This document shows, one piece after another, positions 27,059 to 34,437 of a stretch of 64,000 nucleotides of DNA. The notes below the pieces were generated by a model. The model was not told where the DNA came from and did no database searches. It saw nothing but the letters and a program-made list of their open reading frames with translations. Made by a program: the position numbers and the translations under genes. The DNA comes from Streptomyces sp. 378 (GTDB lineage: Bacteria; Actinomycetota; Actinomycetes; Streptomycetales; Streptomycetaceae): the NCBI RefSeq assembly GCF_030124145.1, contig NZ_JASKMS010000001.1, positions 186,001-250,000 on the forward strand. Direction: 5' to 3'. How positions within the stretch are numbered: position 1 is the stretch's first letter; every line of letters starts with the position of its first letter.

Positions 27059-27064
27059 TAGGCT
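27059..27064 (+). promoter_or_regulatory. -10 hexamer TAGGCT, leaderless class A PBP
   Basis: TAGGCT ends 6 nt before ATG 27071, with no Shine-Dalgarno sequence. Confidence 0.55.
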
Positions 27065-27070
27065 GCCCTC

Positions 27071-29365
27071 ATGCCAAAAAAGCGTTCGGGCGGTGGTCTG
27101 TCTCCCACGCAGCAGGCCGCCAAGTTCCTCGGTGTCAGCGTCCTCGCGGGGGCCGTGCTGGCCGGCATCGCGCTCCCGGCGGTGGGCGCGCTGGGACTGG
27201 CGGCCAAGGGATCGGTCGAAAGCTTCGACGATCTCCCGGCCACCATGAAGGCACCGCCGCTGAGTCAGCGCACCACCATCCTCGACGCCGACGGCGGCCC
27301 CATCGCCACGGTCTACTCACGCGACCGCACGGTGGTCCCCCTCAAGGACATCTCGCCGTACATGCAGAAGGCGATCGTCGCCATCGAGGACTCGCGCTTC
27401 TACCAGCACGGCGCGGTCGACCTGAAGGGCGTCCTGCGCGCCCTCAACAAGAACGCCCAGACCGGCGAGGTCTCCGAGGGCGCCTCCACCCTGACGCAGC
27501 AGTACGTGAAGAACGTCTTCGTCGAGGAGGCGGGCGACGACCCGACCAAGGTCGCACAGGCCACCCAGCAGACGATCGGCCGCAAGATCCGCGAACTCAA
27601 GTACGCGATCCAGGTCGAGGAGGAGCTGGGCAAGAAGAAGATCCTCGAGAACTACCTGAACATCACGTTCTTCGGCCAGCAGGCCTACGGTGTCGAGGCC
27701 GCCGCCCAGCGCTACTTCTCCAGGTCCGCCAAGGACCTCAGCCTGGAGCAGTCGGCCCTGCTCGCCGGCATCGTCCAGTCGCCCAGCCGGTACGACCCGG
27801 TGAACGACGAGGCGGAGGCCACCAAGCGCCGCAACACCGTGCTGCAGCGCATGGCGGCCGTCGGAGACATCTCCAAGGCGCGGGCCGCCGAGGCGATGAA
27901 GGCACCGCTCGGCCTGAAGGTCAGCAAGCACAAGAACGGCTGCATCACCGCCGTCAAGGGCGCCGGCTTCTTCTGCGACTACGTGCGCGAGGTCTTCCTG
28001 AACGACCCGGTCTTCGGCAAGACCAAGGAGAAGCGCGCGAAGATCTGGAACCAAGGCGGTCTCACCATCCGCACGACCTTGGACCCGCAGGCCCAGAAGG
28101 CGGCGCAGGCCTCCATCAAGGATCACGTCTACCAGAGCGACGACGTGGCCACCGCCGCCACCCTCGTCCAGCCCGGTACCGGCAAGATCCTCGCCATGGG
28201 CCAGTCGCGTCCCTACGGCGTGAACACCAAGAAGGGCGAGACGACCCTCAACCTGTCCGTCGACGGCGACATGGGCGGCGGCATGGGTTACCAGCCCGGT
28301 TCGACGTTCAAGCCGATCGTGGCCGCCGCCGCCCTCGAGGACGGCATGCCGGCGAACAAGGTCTACTCCTCGCCGTACCGGATGCCGTACCCGAGCCCGG
28401 TCTCGGCCTGCGACGGCAAGCGGTGGGTGAACGACCCCGACGACCCGGCCAAGCTCGAGAACGAGAACTCCTCCGAGGTCGGCCCCTACGACATGCGGGA
28501 GGCGACCGCCAAGTCGGTCAACACCTACTACGTGCAGATGATCAGCGACATCGGCATCTGCCCGGTGACGACGATGGCGAAGAAAATGGGCGTCGTGCGG
28601 GCCGACGGCGACAAGATGCCGCAGGTGCCCTCCATCGCCCTGGGCACCCAGGAGATGTCCCCGCTGACCATGGCGAACGCGTACGCGACCTTCGCCTCGC
28701 GCGGCATGTACTGCACGCCGGTCGCCATCGAGTCGGTCAACCGGCGCGTCGGCGACAAGACCACGTCGTTCAAGGTCCCGAAGTCGACCTGCTCGCGCGC
28801 GATGTCGGAGGACACGGCCGACACCATCAACACCCTGCTGAAGGGCGTCGTCGACGACGGTACGGGTAAGAAGGCCGGTCTCGGCAGCCGCCCCAGCGCC
28901 GGTAAGACCGGTACGACGGACGAGCGCTACGCGGCCTGGTTCGTGGGCTACACGCCGAACATGGCCGGTGCCGTGTGGGTCGGCGACCCCGCGCACAAGC
29001 GGAAGATGATCGGCATCACCATCGGCGGCCGGCCGCACAGCAAGGTCTTCGGTGGCGAGGTTCCCGGCCCGATCTGGCGCGACATGATGTCCGGCGCACT
29101 GGAGGGCAAGCCCGTCGAGGACTTCAACGACGTCCACATCCCCGACAGCAGGCCGCGGGACCGCGGCGACGGTGACCGCGAGGACGGGGGCGGCGGCCGC
29201 GACGACGGGGGCAACGGCGACAACGACGGCTTCATCGGCGGCCTGGTCGGCGGCAACAACGGCGGAGGCGGCGGCGGCGAGCCCACGCCTTCGTTCTCCA
29301 TCCCGGAGGGCTTCTTCCGGGGCCAGGGCAACGGCGGGAACGGCAACGGCGGCCGGTTCGGCTGA
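27071..29365 (+). CDS. Class A penicillin-binding protein (glycosyltransferase-transpeptidase)
   Basis: 764 residues from ATG 27071. A short cytoplasmic N-terminus precedes one membrane helix (FLGVSVLAGAVLAGIALPAVGALGL). The glycosyltransferase domain has the catalytic Glu106 in AIEDSRFYQHG and the motif EGASTLTQQYVKN. The transpeptidase domain has S411-T-F-K (nucleophile and general base), S482-V-N and K612-T-G. The tail is an unstructured Gly/Asp/Asn-rich stretch of about 90 residues, common in actinobacterial PBPs. It polymerises and cross-links peptidoglycan outside the membrane. It is divergent from wblA and ends at a perfect 14-bp hairpin. Confidence 0.95.
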   Translation: MPKKRSGGGLSPTQQAAKFLGVSVLAGAVLAGIALPAVGALGLAAKGSVESFDDLPATMKAPPLSQRTTILDADGGPIATVYSRDRTVVPLKDISPYMQKAIVAIEDSRFYQHGAVDLKGVLRALNKNAQTGEVSEGASTLTQQYVKNVFVEEAGDDPTKVAQATQQTIGRKIRELKYAIQVEEELGKKKILENYLNITFFGQQAYGVEAAAQRYFSRSAKDLSLEQSALLAGIVQSPSRYDPVNDEAEATKRRNTVLQRMAAVGDISKARAAEAMKAPLGLKVSKHKNGCITAVKGAGFFCDYVREVFLNDPVFGKTKEKRAKIWNQGGLTIRTTLDPQAQKAAQASIKDHVYQSDDVATAATLVQPGTGKILAMGQSRPYGVNTKKGETTLNLSVDGDMGGGMGYQPGSTFKPIVAAAALEDGMPANKVYSSPYRMPYPSPVSACDGKRWVNDPDDPAKLENENSSEVGPYDMREATAKSVNTYYVQMISDIGICPVTTMAKKMGVVRADGDKMPQVPSIALGTQEMSPLTMANAYATFASRGMYCTPVAIESVNRRVGDKTTSFKVPKSTCSRAMSEDTADTINTLLKGVVDDGTGKKAGLGSRPSAGKTGTTDERYAAWFVGYTPNMAGAVWVGDPAHKRKMIGITIGGRPHSKVFGGEVPGPIWRDMMSGALEGKPVEDFNDVHIPDSRPRDRGDGDREDGGGGRDDGGNGDNDGFIGGLVGGNNGGGGGGEPTPSFSIPEGFFRGQGNGGNGNGGRFG

Positions 29366-29382
29366 GCCGCGGCAGTGACAGA

Positions 29383-29428
29383 ACGGCCCCCCTTCCTCCC
29401 CGTGCGTGCGGGGCGGAAGGGGGGCCGT
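29383..29428. terminator. Bidirectional hairpin between PBP and yqeY
   Basis: Perfect 14-bp outer stem ACGGCCCCCCTTCC (29383-29396) / GGAAGGGGGGCCGT (29415-29428), with further inner pairing of CCCCG and CGGGG. It serves two convergent genes. Confidence 0.85.
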
Positions 29429-29446
29429 CTTCGTCCGGCTGAGAGA

Positions 29447-29911
29447 TCAGCCGGCCAGCAGCTTCTTCACCGCGGCGGCGACACGGCCGCCCTCGGCCTG
29501 GCCCGCCACCTTCGGGTTCACGATCTTCATGACCGCGCCCATGGCCCGCGGCCCCTCGGCACCGGCCGCCTTGGCCTCCTCGACGGCCTGGGCGACGATC
29601 TCCTGGAGCTGCTCGTCGGACAGCTGCTGCGGCAGGTAGGTGGCGAGCACCTCGCCCTCCGCCTTCTCCCGCTCGGCCTGCTCGGCACGACCACCCTGCG
29701 CGAAGGCGTCGGCCGCCTCGCGCCGCTTCTTCGCCTCCCGGGTGATCACCTTCTGGACCTCGTCGTCGGAGAGCTCGCGCTTCTCCTTGCCCGCGACCTC
29801 CTCCTTGGTGATCGCGGCGAGCGTCAGCCGGAGCGTCGAGGAGCGGAGCTCGTCGCGCTCCTTGATCGCAACGTTGAGGTCTTCCTGCAGCTTCGACTTG
29901 AGCGTGGTCAT
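29447..29911 (-). CDS. YqeY/GatB-tail family protein
   Basis: 154 residues from ATG 29911, the family's normal length. The sequence is all helical: MTTLKSKLQEDLNVAIKERDELRSSTLRL at the start, EAEGEVLATYLPQQLSDEQLQEIV-like core, and the closing AMGAVMKIVNPKVAGQAEGGRV. The C-terminal two thirds match the tail domain of GatB, the glutamyl-tRNA amidotransferase subunit, which recognises tRNA. Free-standing YqeY proteins are widespread, and their role is not settled. A GACAAT hexamer 7 nt before the ATG suggests leaderless transcription. Confidence 0.92.
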   Translation of the reverse strand: MTTLKSKLQEDLNVAIKERDELRSSTLRLTLAAITKEEVAGKEKRELSDDEVQKVITREAKKRREAADAFAQGGRAEQAEREKAEGEVLATYLPQQLSDEQLQEIVAQAVEEAKAAGAEGPRAMGAVMKIVNPKVAGQAEGGRVAAAVKKLLAG

Positions 29912-29918
29912 GGGGTCG

Positions 29919-29924
29919 ATTGTC
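29919..29924 (-). promoter_or_regulatory. -10 hexamer GACAAT, probable leaderless yqeY
   Basis: On the minus strand GACAAT ends 7 nt before ATG 29911. It is a weaker match to TANNNT than the others listed. Confidence 0.4.
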
Positions 29925-30006
29925 GCAGGTGCGGGACGAGCGGCGCCCCTCGATTTGCGCGGCGGCCACCGAAAGCCCCGGTGCCGTCAAGGATTTCGGG
30001 CGGCGC

Positions 30007-30057
30007 CCGGGCACGGGCAGCAGCCGGGCACGGGCAACGGCCGGGCACGGGCAACGG
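30007..30057 (+). repeat. Three-copy 17-bp tandem repeat
   Basis: CCGGGCACGGGCA followed by three or four bases recurs at 30007, 30024 and 30041, immediately before the metallophosphoesterase start. It lies in the divergent gap with yqeY. Confidence 0.85.
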
Positions 30058-30080
30058 CCTGCATCTGACACGATGGTCGT

Positions 30081-31019
30081 ATGCGCGCGCGATACGGAGT
30101 CCCCCTGGGAATCACGGCGGCTGGTGCCGCCGGTCTGTTGTACGCCGCGGGCTTCGAGGCCCGCTCCTTCCGCCTCCGCCGGGTCACCGTCCCGGTCCTG
30201 CCTCCGGGAATGCGCCCCCTGCGTGTGCTGCAGGTCTCCGACATCCACATGGTCGGCGGGCAGCGCAAGAAGCAGCGCTGGCTGCGGTCCCTGGCGGGTC
30301 TGCGCCCCGACTTCGTGATCAACACGGGCGACAACCTCTCCGACCCGGAGGGCGTGCCGGAGGTCATGGACGCGCTCGGACCTCTGATGGAGTTCCCCGG
30401 CGCCTACGTCTTCGGCTCCAACGACTACTACGGCCCCAAACTGCGCAACCCCGCCCGCTACCTGCTCGAGAAGGCCCAGGGCCGCCACGGGCTCAACGGC
30501 AACGCGCCGGCCGAGGGCGTGGTGCACAACCCGTGGGAGGACCTGCGCGACGGTTTCGACGCGGCGGGCTGGCTGAACCTGACGAACGCGCGCGGCGAGC
30601 TCAAGCTCGAGGGCGTTTCGGTGGAGCTCACGGGCCTGGACGACCCGCACATCAAGCGGGACCGCTACGCGCGGGTGGCGGGCGGCCCCTCCGAGGCGGC
30701 GGACTTCTCGATGGGCGTCGTGCACGCCCCGTACCTGCGCACCCTGAACGCCTTCACAGCCGACGCCTACCCCCTGATCCTGGCCGGCCACACCCACGGC
30801 GGCCAGCTGTGCATCCCCTTCTACGGCGCCCTGGTCACCAACTGCGACCTCGACACGGACCGGGTGAAGGGCCTGTCCACGCACACGGCGGAAGGTCGCA
30901 CGTCATACCTCCACGTCTCGGCGGGCTGCGGCACGAACCGCTACACACCCGTACGGTTCGCCTGCCCTCCGGAGGCCACGTTGCTGACGCTGGTCGAGCG
31001 TGAGGACGTGGGGAGGTAG
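30081..31019 (+). CDS. Metallophosphoesterase with N-terminal membrane anchor
   Basis: 312 residues from ATG 30081. The N-terminal hydrophobic stretch GVPLGITAAGAAGLLYAAG is an anchor or uncleaved signal. The calcineurin-like phosphoesterase motifs appear in order: VSDIHMVGG (about 53), INTGDNLSD, FGSNDYYGP and the closing AGHTHGGQL. They supply the Asp, His and Asn ligands for two metals. This YkuE/YaeI-like group acts on phosphoesters near the membrane, and some members cleave lipid-linked nucleotides. The natural substrate here is unknown. In the Streptomyces core order it follows yqeY. Confidence 0.92.
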   Translation: MRARYGVPLGITAAGAAGLLYAAGFEARSFRLRRVTVPVLPPGMRPLRVLQVSDIHMVGGQRKKQRWLRSLAGLRPDFVINTGDNLSDPEGVPEVMDALGPLMEFPGAYVFGSNDYYGPKLRNPARYLLEKAQGRHGLNGNAPAEGVVHNPWEDLRDGFDAAGWLNLTNARGELKLEGVSVELTGLDDPHIKRDRYARVAGGPSEAADFSMGVVHAPYLRTLNAFTADAYPLILAGHTHGGQLCIPFYGALVTNCDLDTDRVKGLSTHTAEGRTSYLHVSAGCGTNRYTPVRFACPPEATLLTLVEREDVGR

Positions 31020-31100
31020 GGCGGGCGAGGGGTCGAGCGGAAGCGCGACGGGTTCTACGGGTCTACGGGTCCTACGGGGGTAGGGGGACGATCCGTGGGG

Positions 31101-31220
31101 GTAGCGCGGCGATCCTCCACGGAGTGGCGCGAGGGCCCGAGGCCAGGCGACGATCCCCACGGGGTGGTGCGAGGGGCTGAGGCCAGGCGACGATCCCCAC
31201 GGGGTAGCGCGCGGGCCCGA
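31101..31220 (+). repeat. Three-copy 40-bp tandem repeat
   Basis: Units start at 31101, 31141 and 31181. Units 2 and 3 differ at only a few positions and unit 1 is more diverged. The shared core is GGCGACGATCCCCACGGGGT, itself holding the palindrome CCCCACGGGG. The remaining gap to 31372 is G+C-rich with no gene seen. Confidence 0.85.
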
Positions 31221-31372
31221 AGGGAAGCGCGCGGGCACCAGCGGAGGTAGACGAAGGAGCCCGGGCCGACCCGACGGGCGGACACCAGAGATTGCGCGAG
31301 GGGGCCCGGCCGGGTACCCCACACGGCCCCGCCCAGATCGCCCCCTTTGTCCGTTCCTGCCAGCGTGAGGGC

Positions 31373-32143
31373 ATGACCGCCCCGATACCCCGGGACATCC
31401 CGGACCTCCCCGCGATCCCGTCCCCGTCGGCACTGAAGCCCACCCCCGTGCCCGCCACGGCCGTCGTCACCCCGGTCCGCCGCCCCGCGGCCGCGGCCTA
31501 CCGCCTGCTGGTCGCCCTCGTGGCGGCCGCGGGCGTGACGCTGGAGCTGCTCCTCGGCGACCCGTCCCGGGCCCTCAGCCACTTCGCGATCCAGAGCAAC
31601 ATGCTGCTGGCGCTGGTCATGACCCTCTCCGCCCGCCGCGCGTGGACGGCCCGTCGCCCCTTGCCCGGTGCCCTGCTGGGCGCGACGCTGCTCTACGTCG
31701 TCATCGCGGCCCTGGTGCACCACCTGCTGCTGGCGAACCAGGCGAGCCCCTTCTCCCTCACGGGCGAGGCAGCCGCCCCGACAGGCTGGCAGGCCCTCTC
31801 CCACGGCCTGCTGTACACGGTGACCCCGATAACAGCGGTACTGGACTGGCTCCTGCTCACGTCCCCCGGCCGCCTGCACCTCCGCCAGGCCAGCACCTGG
31901 CTCCTCTACCCCCTGGCCTACCTGGCCTTCTGCCTCGTCCGAGGCGAGCTGCTCCTCCCGGGCACCCAGGACCGCTATCTCTACCCGTTCCTGGACGTCG
32001 GCCAGGACGGCTTCAAACGCGTCCTCGGCAACGCCCTCCTCCTGGGCCTCTCCTTCTACGCCCTGGCCGTGCTCCTCGTGGCTCTCGACCACACCCGCCC
32101 GAACCCGCTCCGCCACCTCGGCAAAACCGGATTTCGTCTCTAG
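31373..32143 (+). CDS. Pr6Pr-family integral membrane protein
   Basis: 256 residues from ATG 31373. After about 40 Pro-rich residues there are six hydrophobic segments. Landmarks are LSHFAIQSNMLLALVMTL, VHHLLLA, LLYTVTPITAVLDWLLL and TWLLYPLAYLAFCLVRG, which fit the Pr6Pr (FAR-17a/AIG1-like) family of six-helix proteins. The His and Thr/Asp in VHHLLLA and TPITAVLDW are in the positions of the conserved polar residues of that family. Some eukaryotic relatives hydrolyse fatty-acid esters of hydroxy fatty acids; bacterial function is unknown. It is the last core gene before tRNA-Pro and the variable region. Confidence 0.8.
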   Translation: MTAPIPRDIPDLPAIPSPSALKPTPVPATAVVTPVRRPAAAAYRLLVALVAAAGVTLELLLGDPSRALSHFAIQSNMLLALVMTLSARRAWTARRPLPGALLGATLLYVVIAALVHHLLLANQASPFSLTGEAAAPTGWQALSHGLLYTVTPITAVLDWLLLTSPGRLHLRQASTWLLYPLAYLAFCLVRGELLLPGTQDRYLYPFLDVGQDGFKRVLGNALLLGLSFYALAVLLVALDHTRPNPLRHLGKTGFRL

Positions 32144-32190
32144 CCACCGGTGGGCTAAAGTAAACGTCGTCGCCGCGACAGCAGCGACAT

Positions 32191-32264
32191 CGGGGTGTAG
32201 CGCAGCTTGGCAGCGCGCTTCGTTCGGGACGAAGAGGTCGTGGGTTCAAATCCCGCCACCCCGA
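32191..32264 (+). tRNA. tRNA-Pro (anticodon CGG)
   Basis: 74 bases. Acceptor stem CGGGGTG / CACCCCG closes fully, D stem is GCGC/GCGC, and the anticodon arm is CTTCG-TTCGGGA-CGAAG, giving anticodon CGG (codon CCG). The T arm is GTGGG-TTCAAAT-CCCGC, discriminator A, and CCA is not encoded. It marks the left edge of the accessory region. No second copy of its 3' end is visible within the window. Confidence 0.97.
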
Positions 32265-32282
32265 CAGCTGAAACACCAGGTC

Positions 32283-32315
32283 AGGGGCCTGATCCGCTTT
32301 GCGGGTCGGGCCCCT
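32283..32315 (+). terminator. tRNA-Pro terminator hairpin
   Basis: AGGGGCC TGATCCGC (32283-32297) pairs with GCGGGTCG GGCCCCT (32301-32315) with a TTT loop and a few G-U pairs, followed by TCTGGG. The 180 bases after it up to 32483 hold nothing recognisable. Confidence 0.75.
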
Positions 32316-32483
32316 TCTGGGTTTCTGGCGCACTCTTGGGAGCCATTTGGGAGCCGGACCCGAAAGAGGGATCAGTCCCCCTGCACAGCTCCACCGAGGG
32401 AACCGCCGTCACGTGTCGCTGCTCGGCTCCTGCGCCCAGGCGTCGTCATCCCAGCACCAGCAATCCTTCGGATCGCCAAGCGC

Positions 32484-32693
32484 ATGCGGAACATCGACGC
32501 CCCCCCAAGGCACGGCGTGATCACGAAGGAAGTCCACACCTTCCGCACCCGCACCGAGGCACGCATCAAGATCGCCACCTGGATCACCGACTTCTACAAC
32601 ACCAGGCGGCTACACAGCGTGTGCGGGTTCAAAAGCCCGATCGACTATGAACGCGAGTACCGGGCCACCCTCGCCGAGGGACTGGCCGCATAG
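32484..32693 (+). pseudogene. IS3-family transposase, C-terminal remnant
   Basis: A 69-codon frame ends in a typical IS3-type integrase tail: ARIKIATWITDFYNTRRLHS followed by VCGFKSPIDYEREY and a short Ala-rich end. The match covers only the last part of the retroviral-type integrase domain. The DDE catalytic residues and OrfA are absent, and the sequence upstream is unrelated. The remnant therefore marks a past insertion near the tRNA-Pro end of the accessory region. No terminal inverted repeats could be identified by eye. Confidence 0.8.
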
Positions 32694-32716
32694 ATCGTCT
32701 CCACGCTGCGAGGGGA

Positions 32717-33070
32717 TTGGCATCCTGGCCTTCACGGGAGGAGAGCAAGAAAGACCTCGATACTTGGGATCTCACTCTCCGTTGCGACCACGTGGTGCCC
32801 TACATTCAGCATCGCGAGAACAGCCGCGTTTCCACCCGCGTCGTCGACTGCCCAGAATGCGGAGAACGTCGCGGACTAGTGAGCAGTGAGCGGGTAGGGC
32901 CCGCCTACCGCGACGACGGGACCACCCGTGAGCGCGCAGTAGCCGACCGAGAGCGGCTCGCACGGGACCTGGCAGCCGCCAAGGCGAAGCTGACCCGTCA
33001 GCAGAAGAATGCGGCGGCGACCCAACGGCGCATCGCCGAGCTCCAGGAAGAGCTCGGCAGTGAGCCCTGA
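32717..33070 (+). CDS. Small zinc-ribbon / coiled-coil hypothetical protein
   Basis: 117 residues if begun at TTG 32717; the true start is unclear, and the 5' end may have been altered by the adjacent IS remnant. Residues 15-55 contain one Cys (LRCDHVV) and a CPECGERRG knuckle, a probable zinc ribbon. Residues 65-115 are a charged heptad-like coiled coil (RERLARDLAAAKAKLTRQQKN). Similar short proteins occur on Streptomyces mobile elements (from memory). It is convergent with the toxin-antitoxin pair. Function unknown. Confidence 0.6.
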   Translation: MASWPSREESKKDLDTWDLTLRCDHVVPYIQHRENSRVSTRVVDCPECGERRGLVSSERVGPAYRDDGTTRERAVADRERLARDLAAAKAKLTRQQKNAAATQRRIAELQEELGSEP

Positions 33071-33158
33071 TGACACGAAGCCCAGTCAGCGACACCGAGT
33101 CATTCCCTGGTCCCGCTTGCAATGTGTTGTCGGCTGGGAGCCCTCGTGTGTCGAGGTG

Positions 33159-33629
33159 TCAGGGCTTGGCGGCCGAATCACGCCCCGGCCAATGCTTCGG
33201 CGGAGTGACGGCCGGGTCCGTGATCTGGAGTCGCTTCTGCCGGGTCGGGTCGATCGACGTCAGGGCGACGAGACGCTGACCGCTGGCTGCTTCGAGTTCA
33301 GACAGGGCGTGGGGAAGGGCCGCGCAGACGGTGGCGATCGCCGTGCCCAGGCCCACCAGGCCACCGTGTTTGTTGTTCTGGCGGTACTCGATGCGATGCA
33401 AGCCCGACTGTGCGATGGCCGCCACTTCGAGGGGCCGGCTGAGCTGCTTGGTGTCGTTGGTGATGACGACCTCGAAGCCGTCGGCCTTGGCCTTGGCGTA
33501 CAGCTCGATGTCCTTCGTGCCCGTCCAGCCCTTGAGATCGTGGACGTGGACGACTTCATGCGCCTTCAGCAGGATGCGCACGATCTCGGCCATCGGGCGG
33601 GGCACGTTCTCGTCGAGCAACAGTTTCAA
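33159..33629 (-). CDS. DUF5615 PIN-like toxin candidate
   Basis: 156 residues from ATG 33629. The first 80 residues are a PIN-like (DUF5615) nuclease fold: MKLLLDENVPRPMAEIVR with the first acidic pair, HEVVHVHDLKGWTGTKDIEL and VVITNDTKQLS. The acidic residues D6, E7, D35 and D60 would bind metal. The C-terminal 70 residues are atypical for the family. It is translationally coupled (ATGA) to the DUF433 protein upstream, the usual arrangement of this toxin-antitoxin class. The inferred action is cleavage of RNA, held in check by the partner. Confidence 0.8.
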   Translation of the reverse strand: MKLLLDENVPRPMAEIVRILLKAHEVVHVHDLKGWTGTKDIELYAKAKADGFEVVITNDTKQLSRPLEVAAIAQSGLHRIEYRQNNKHGGLVGLGTAIATVCAALPHALSELEAASGQRLVALTSIDPTRQKRLQITDPAVTPPKHWPGRDSAAKP

Positions 33630-34270
33630 GCGACGGCCTGCCGGGGCTCGCTGCTGCCATAGCTGTCCACGTACTCACTGAAGTCGGCCGCATCGCGGGC
33701 CGCCTCGGCCGTCACGCCTGGGTAGAACTCAGCGATCTGGTCCGGTGGGACGCCGTCCCTCACGAGGGCTGCGACATCTGACGCGGGGATCCTGGTGCCT
33801 TGGATGACCGGTTCGCCACCTCGGACCGACTCGTCGACCGCGACATGCTCACGGGGGGTGAGCAAGGCAGGAATACTGCGGCCATCCTTGTAGAAGGGCG
33901 CGAGAACATCCACCATCTGGTGGATGACCACGTTGCCCCCCTTGATCAGGTCCACGGCGTGGTCGGGCTCGGCCAGGTAGATGGTGTCCGGACCCGCGAC
34001 GAGTTTGTACGAGGAGAGGTGCTCCCACTCGCCGAGGTCTTCCCGGAGCGTATTCAAGGCACGGCGGATCTTCTGCAACGAAGCCTCTTCGCGCAGCTGC
34101 ACACAGATGCGGAGTGCGACAACGTCGCGGAACGAGTAGAGGATCGGCCTCTCGCTGGAGATCTCGGGCACGAGCACGGCGCCCTTGGGCCCGGAGGCTC
34201 GGCGCCAGTGGGACAGCTGGCGCAGCGTGGCGCCGGAAAGAGCCGCGGCGAGTTTGGGTTCGTACGACAT
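33626..34270 (-). CDS. DUF433 antitoxin-like regulator with N-terminal HTH
   Basis: 214 residues from ATG 34270 with AAGGAGG about 6 nt upstream. The N-terminus resembles a MerR-type helix-turn-helix (AAALSGATLRQLSHWRRA) followed by VVALRICVQLREEASLQKIRRAL. The C-terminus is a DUF433 domain: VRGGEPVIQGTRIPASDVAALVRDGVPPDQIAEFYPGV. DUF433 proteins are antitoxins of DUF5615/PIN toxins and usually autoregulate. It is divergent from the Wadjet operon with 167 bases between them, so its DNA-binding part could also affect that promoter. Confidence 0.82.
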   Translation of the reverse strand: MSYEPKLAAALSGATLRQLSHWRRASGPKGAVLVPEISSERPILYSFRDVVALRICVQLREEASLQKIRRALNTLREDLGEWEHLSSYKLVAGPDTIYLAEPDHAVDLIKGGNVVIHQMVDVLAPFYKDGRSIPALLTPREHVAVDESVRGGEPVIQGTRIPASDVAALVRDGVPPDQIAEFYPGVTAEAARDAADFSEYVDSYGSSEPRQAVA

Positions 34271-34424
34271 CGCGCGCCTCCTTCCGCCCCTGCCGATACG
34301 GGCCTGAACGTACCCCATTCTCCTGGAAGCAACTCAGCGCAGAAGCCGAAGGGCCCATTCAGGGGGCCTGGCACACGTCCGTGGCATTTTCGGCCACTCA
34401 CCGGCGGCACCCGGCTGCGCCGCG

Positions 34425-34430
34425 TAACCT
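34425..34430 (+). promoter_or_regulatory. -10 hexamer TAACCT, leaderless Wadjet operon
   Basis: TAACCT ends 7 nt before ATG 34438, with no Shine-Dalgarno sequence before the first Wadjet gene. Confidence 0.5.
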
Positions 34431-34437
34431 CACGGAT

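Noticed and set aside
26782..28869. 695-codon plus-strand frame overlapping the wblA-PBP gap and PBP
   Set aside because: Frame-shifted shadow of the PBP gene; the PBP motifs are in the 27071 frame.
32207..32650. 147-codon frame starting inside tRNA-Pro
   Set aside because: It overlaps the tRNA and its terminator and has no recognisable protein features.
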